Shown here in pieces: positions 5,878 through 6,550 of a stretch of DNA of 6,550 bases (the stretch's first letter is position 1; each line of letters opens with the position of its first letter). The stretch spans positions 1 to 6,550 of the forward strand of contig JADHRO010000126.1 of the NCBI GenBank assembly GCA_016777395.1, in the 5' to 3' direction. The stretch comes from Chitinophagales bacterium. Lineage in GTDB: Bacteria; Bacteroidota; Bacteroidia; Chitinophagales; UBA8649. The notes below the pieces were generated by a model. That model was not told the DNA's origin. It did not search any database and saw only the letters and a list, made by a program, of their open reading frames with translations. A program made the translations under genes and the position numbers.

Positions 5878-6550
5878 GAAAGGTTCTTAAGAATATAGAA
5901 TGGGAGAATAAATTTATAAAAGACGGATATATTCAAATTCCATTTATTTCTCCACAAGAAGTAGCAGAATTAAAGGCCTTGTTTTTTGATACCCTACCAG
6001 AAAGTGGTGGACAAATTAGCTCGGAAGAAACAGGAGTTGAAGACAGCCATTTCATTAGCTACGATTTTACTTTTATCGATAAAAATCCTGATTACAAAAG
6101 AAAGGTCTTTAAAATAATTACTGAATACTTTGAACCTCACATGAACCGTATTTTGGATGACTTTAGACCAATTATTGCCAACTATATCCGTAAAAAATCT
6201 GACACAGGTGAGGTTCCCCTTCATCAAAATTGGGCATTTGCCGACGAAAAAAAATGTACAACGGTTTCCATTTGGTGTCCTCTAGTTGATTCTACAGTTG
6301 AGAATGGAACGCTTCAAGTTGTTCCTGGTAGCCAAAAAAGATTTGGACAATTTCGTGGTCCAATGATTCCTTGGGAATTGGACGAGATAAAAACTGAAAT
6401 TATCAATAAACACCTAATTCCTCTAGAAACTAAAGCGGGTGATTGTGTAGTATTAGACGATAGTATCGTGCATTATTCTGCTATTAATAAGACTCCTGGA
6501 CTGCGTTTAGCAATACAGTTAATATGTGTTCCTTCAGAGAAGCCTTCTAT
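5874..6550 (+). CDS. PhyH-family Fe(II)/2-oxoglutarate oxygenase, partial at the right edge
   Basis: The ATG at 5874 overlaps the permease stop as ATGA, indicating translational coupling; 225 codons are visible and the frame stays open to the window end. Family features: VPLHQNWAFADE (residues 114-125), VSIWCPLVDSTVENGTLQVV (131-150) with PGSQKRFG (151-158), KAGDCVVLDDSIVHYSAIN (187-205) and RLAIQL (211-216). His117 and His200 are the expected iron ligands, and Arg211, 11 residues after His200, fits the 2-oxoglutarate carboxylate anchor. The middle ligand, normally Asp in H-x-D, is Asn119 here, so iron binding or reaction type may differ; Asp124 lies nearby. Members hydroxylate varied small molecules, and the phytanoyl-CoA name is only historical. 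Placed in a polysaccharide export operon, it may modify a sugar, lipid or glycan terminus, which is inference. Family confidence is high; substrate unknown. Confidence 0.88.
   Translation, partial: MRKVLKNIEWENKFIKDGYIQIPFISPQEVAELKALFFDTLPESGGQISSEETGVEDSHFISYDFTFIDKNPDYKRKVFKIITEYFEPHMNRILDDFRPIIANYIRKKSDTGEVPLHQNWAFADEKKCTTVSIWCPLVDSTVENGTLQVVPGSQKRFGQFRGPMIPWELDEIKTEIINKHLIPLETKAGDCVVLDDSIVHYSAINKTPGLRLAIQLICVPSEKPS

Noticed and set aside
5670..5957. Minus-strand 95-aa open frame across the permease-oxygenase junction
   Set aside because: It is antisense to two well-supported genes and has no recognised domain.
5994..6227. Minus-strand 77-aa open frame
   Set aside because: It is antisense to the PhyH oxygenase, whose motifs are clear in the plus frame.

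Overview
The window looks like a chromosomal segment of a Bacteroidota bacterium. Three things point that way: an AT-rich sequence whose starts lack Shine-Dalgarno motifs, several exact matches to the Bacteroidota -7 promoter box TAnnTTTG, and the gene content (a separate small subunit of methylmalonyl-CoA mutase, a Bacteroidota-type RlmD, an ABC polysaccharide exporter beside a PhyH oxygenase). I see no rRNA, tRNA, CRISPR array, insertion sequence or phage gene.

Layout. Positions 30-1878 (+) hold a short methylmalonyl-CoA mutase small subunit (338 aa, apparently lacking the region after the TIM barrel). It is followed after 13 nt by a seven-helix membrane protein of unknown function. Both converge on rlmD (1885-3288, -), a 23S rRNA uracil-C5 methyltransferase with its Fe-S cysteines and catalytic motifs intact. 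Only 6 nt separate the two stop codons. The 132-nt gap upstream of rlmD carries two opposing -7 boxes, a compact palindrome and a bulged inverted repeat. From it leaves a small all-helical, TPR-like protein (3421-3804, +) that ends in a clear intrinsic terminator.

From 3834 onward the content turns to cell-surface polysaccharide: a GT-A-like putative glycosyltransferase on the minus strand (3834-4739, TTG start), a 328-nt divergent intergenic region, and then a plus-strand operon. That operon starts with a Wzm-type ABC-2 permease (5068-5877). It is coupled by a 4-nt ATGA overlap to a PhyH-family Fe(II)/2-oxoglutarate oxygenase that runs off the right edge (5874 to beyond 6550). This is probably the edge of an O-antigen or capsule cluster, with the ATPase partner (Wzt) and more transferases expected to the right.

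Most worth a second look are the His-x-Asn in place of the His-x-Asp iron motif in the PhyH protein, the PhyH gene sitting where Wzt would normally be, the early end of the mutase small subunit, and the palindrome directly upstream of a perfect -7 box. I found nothing that amounts to a clearly new multi-gene system; the oxygenase-exporter pairing is the best candidate.
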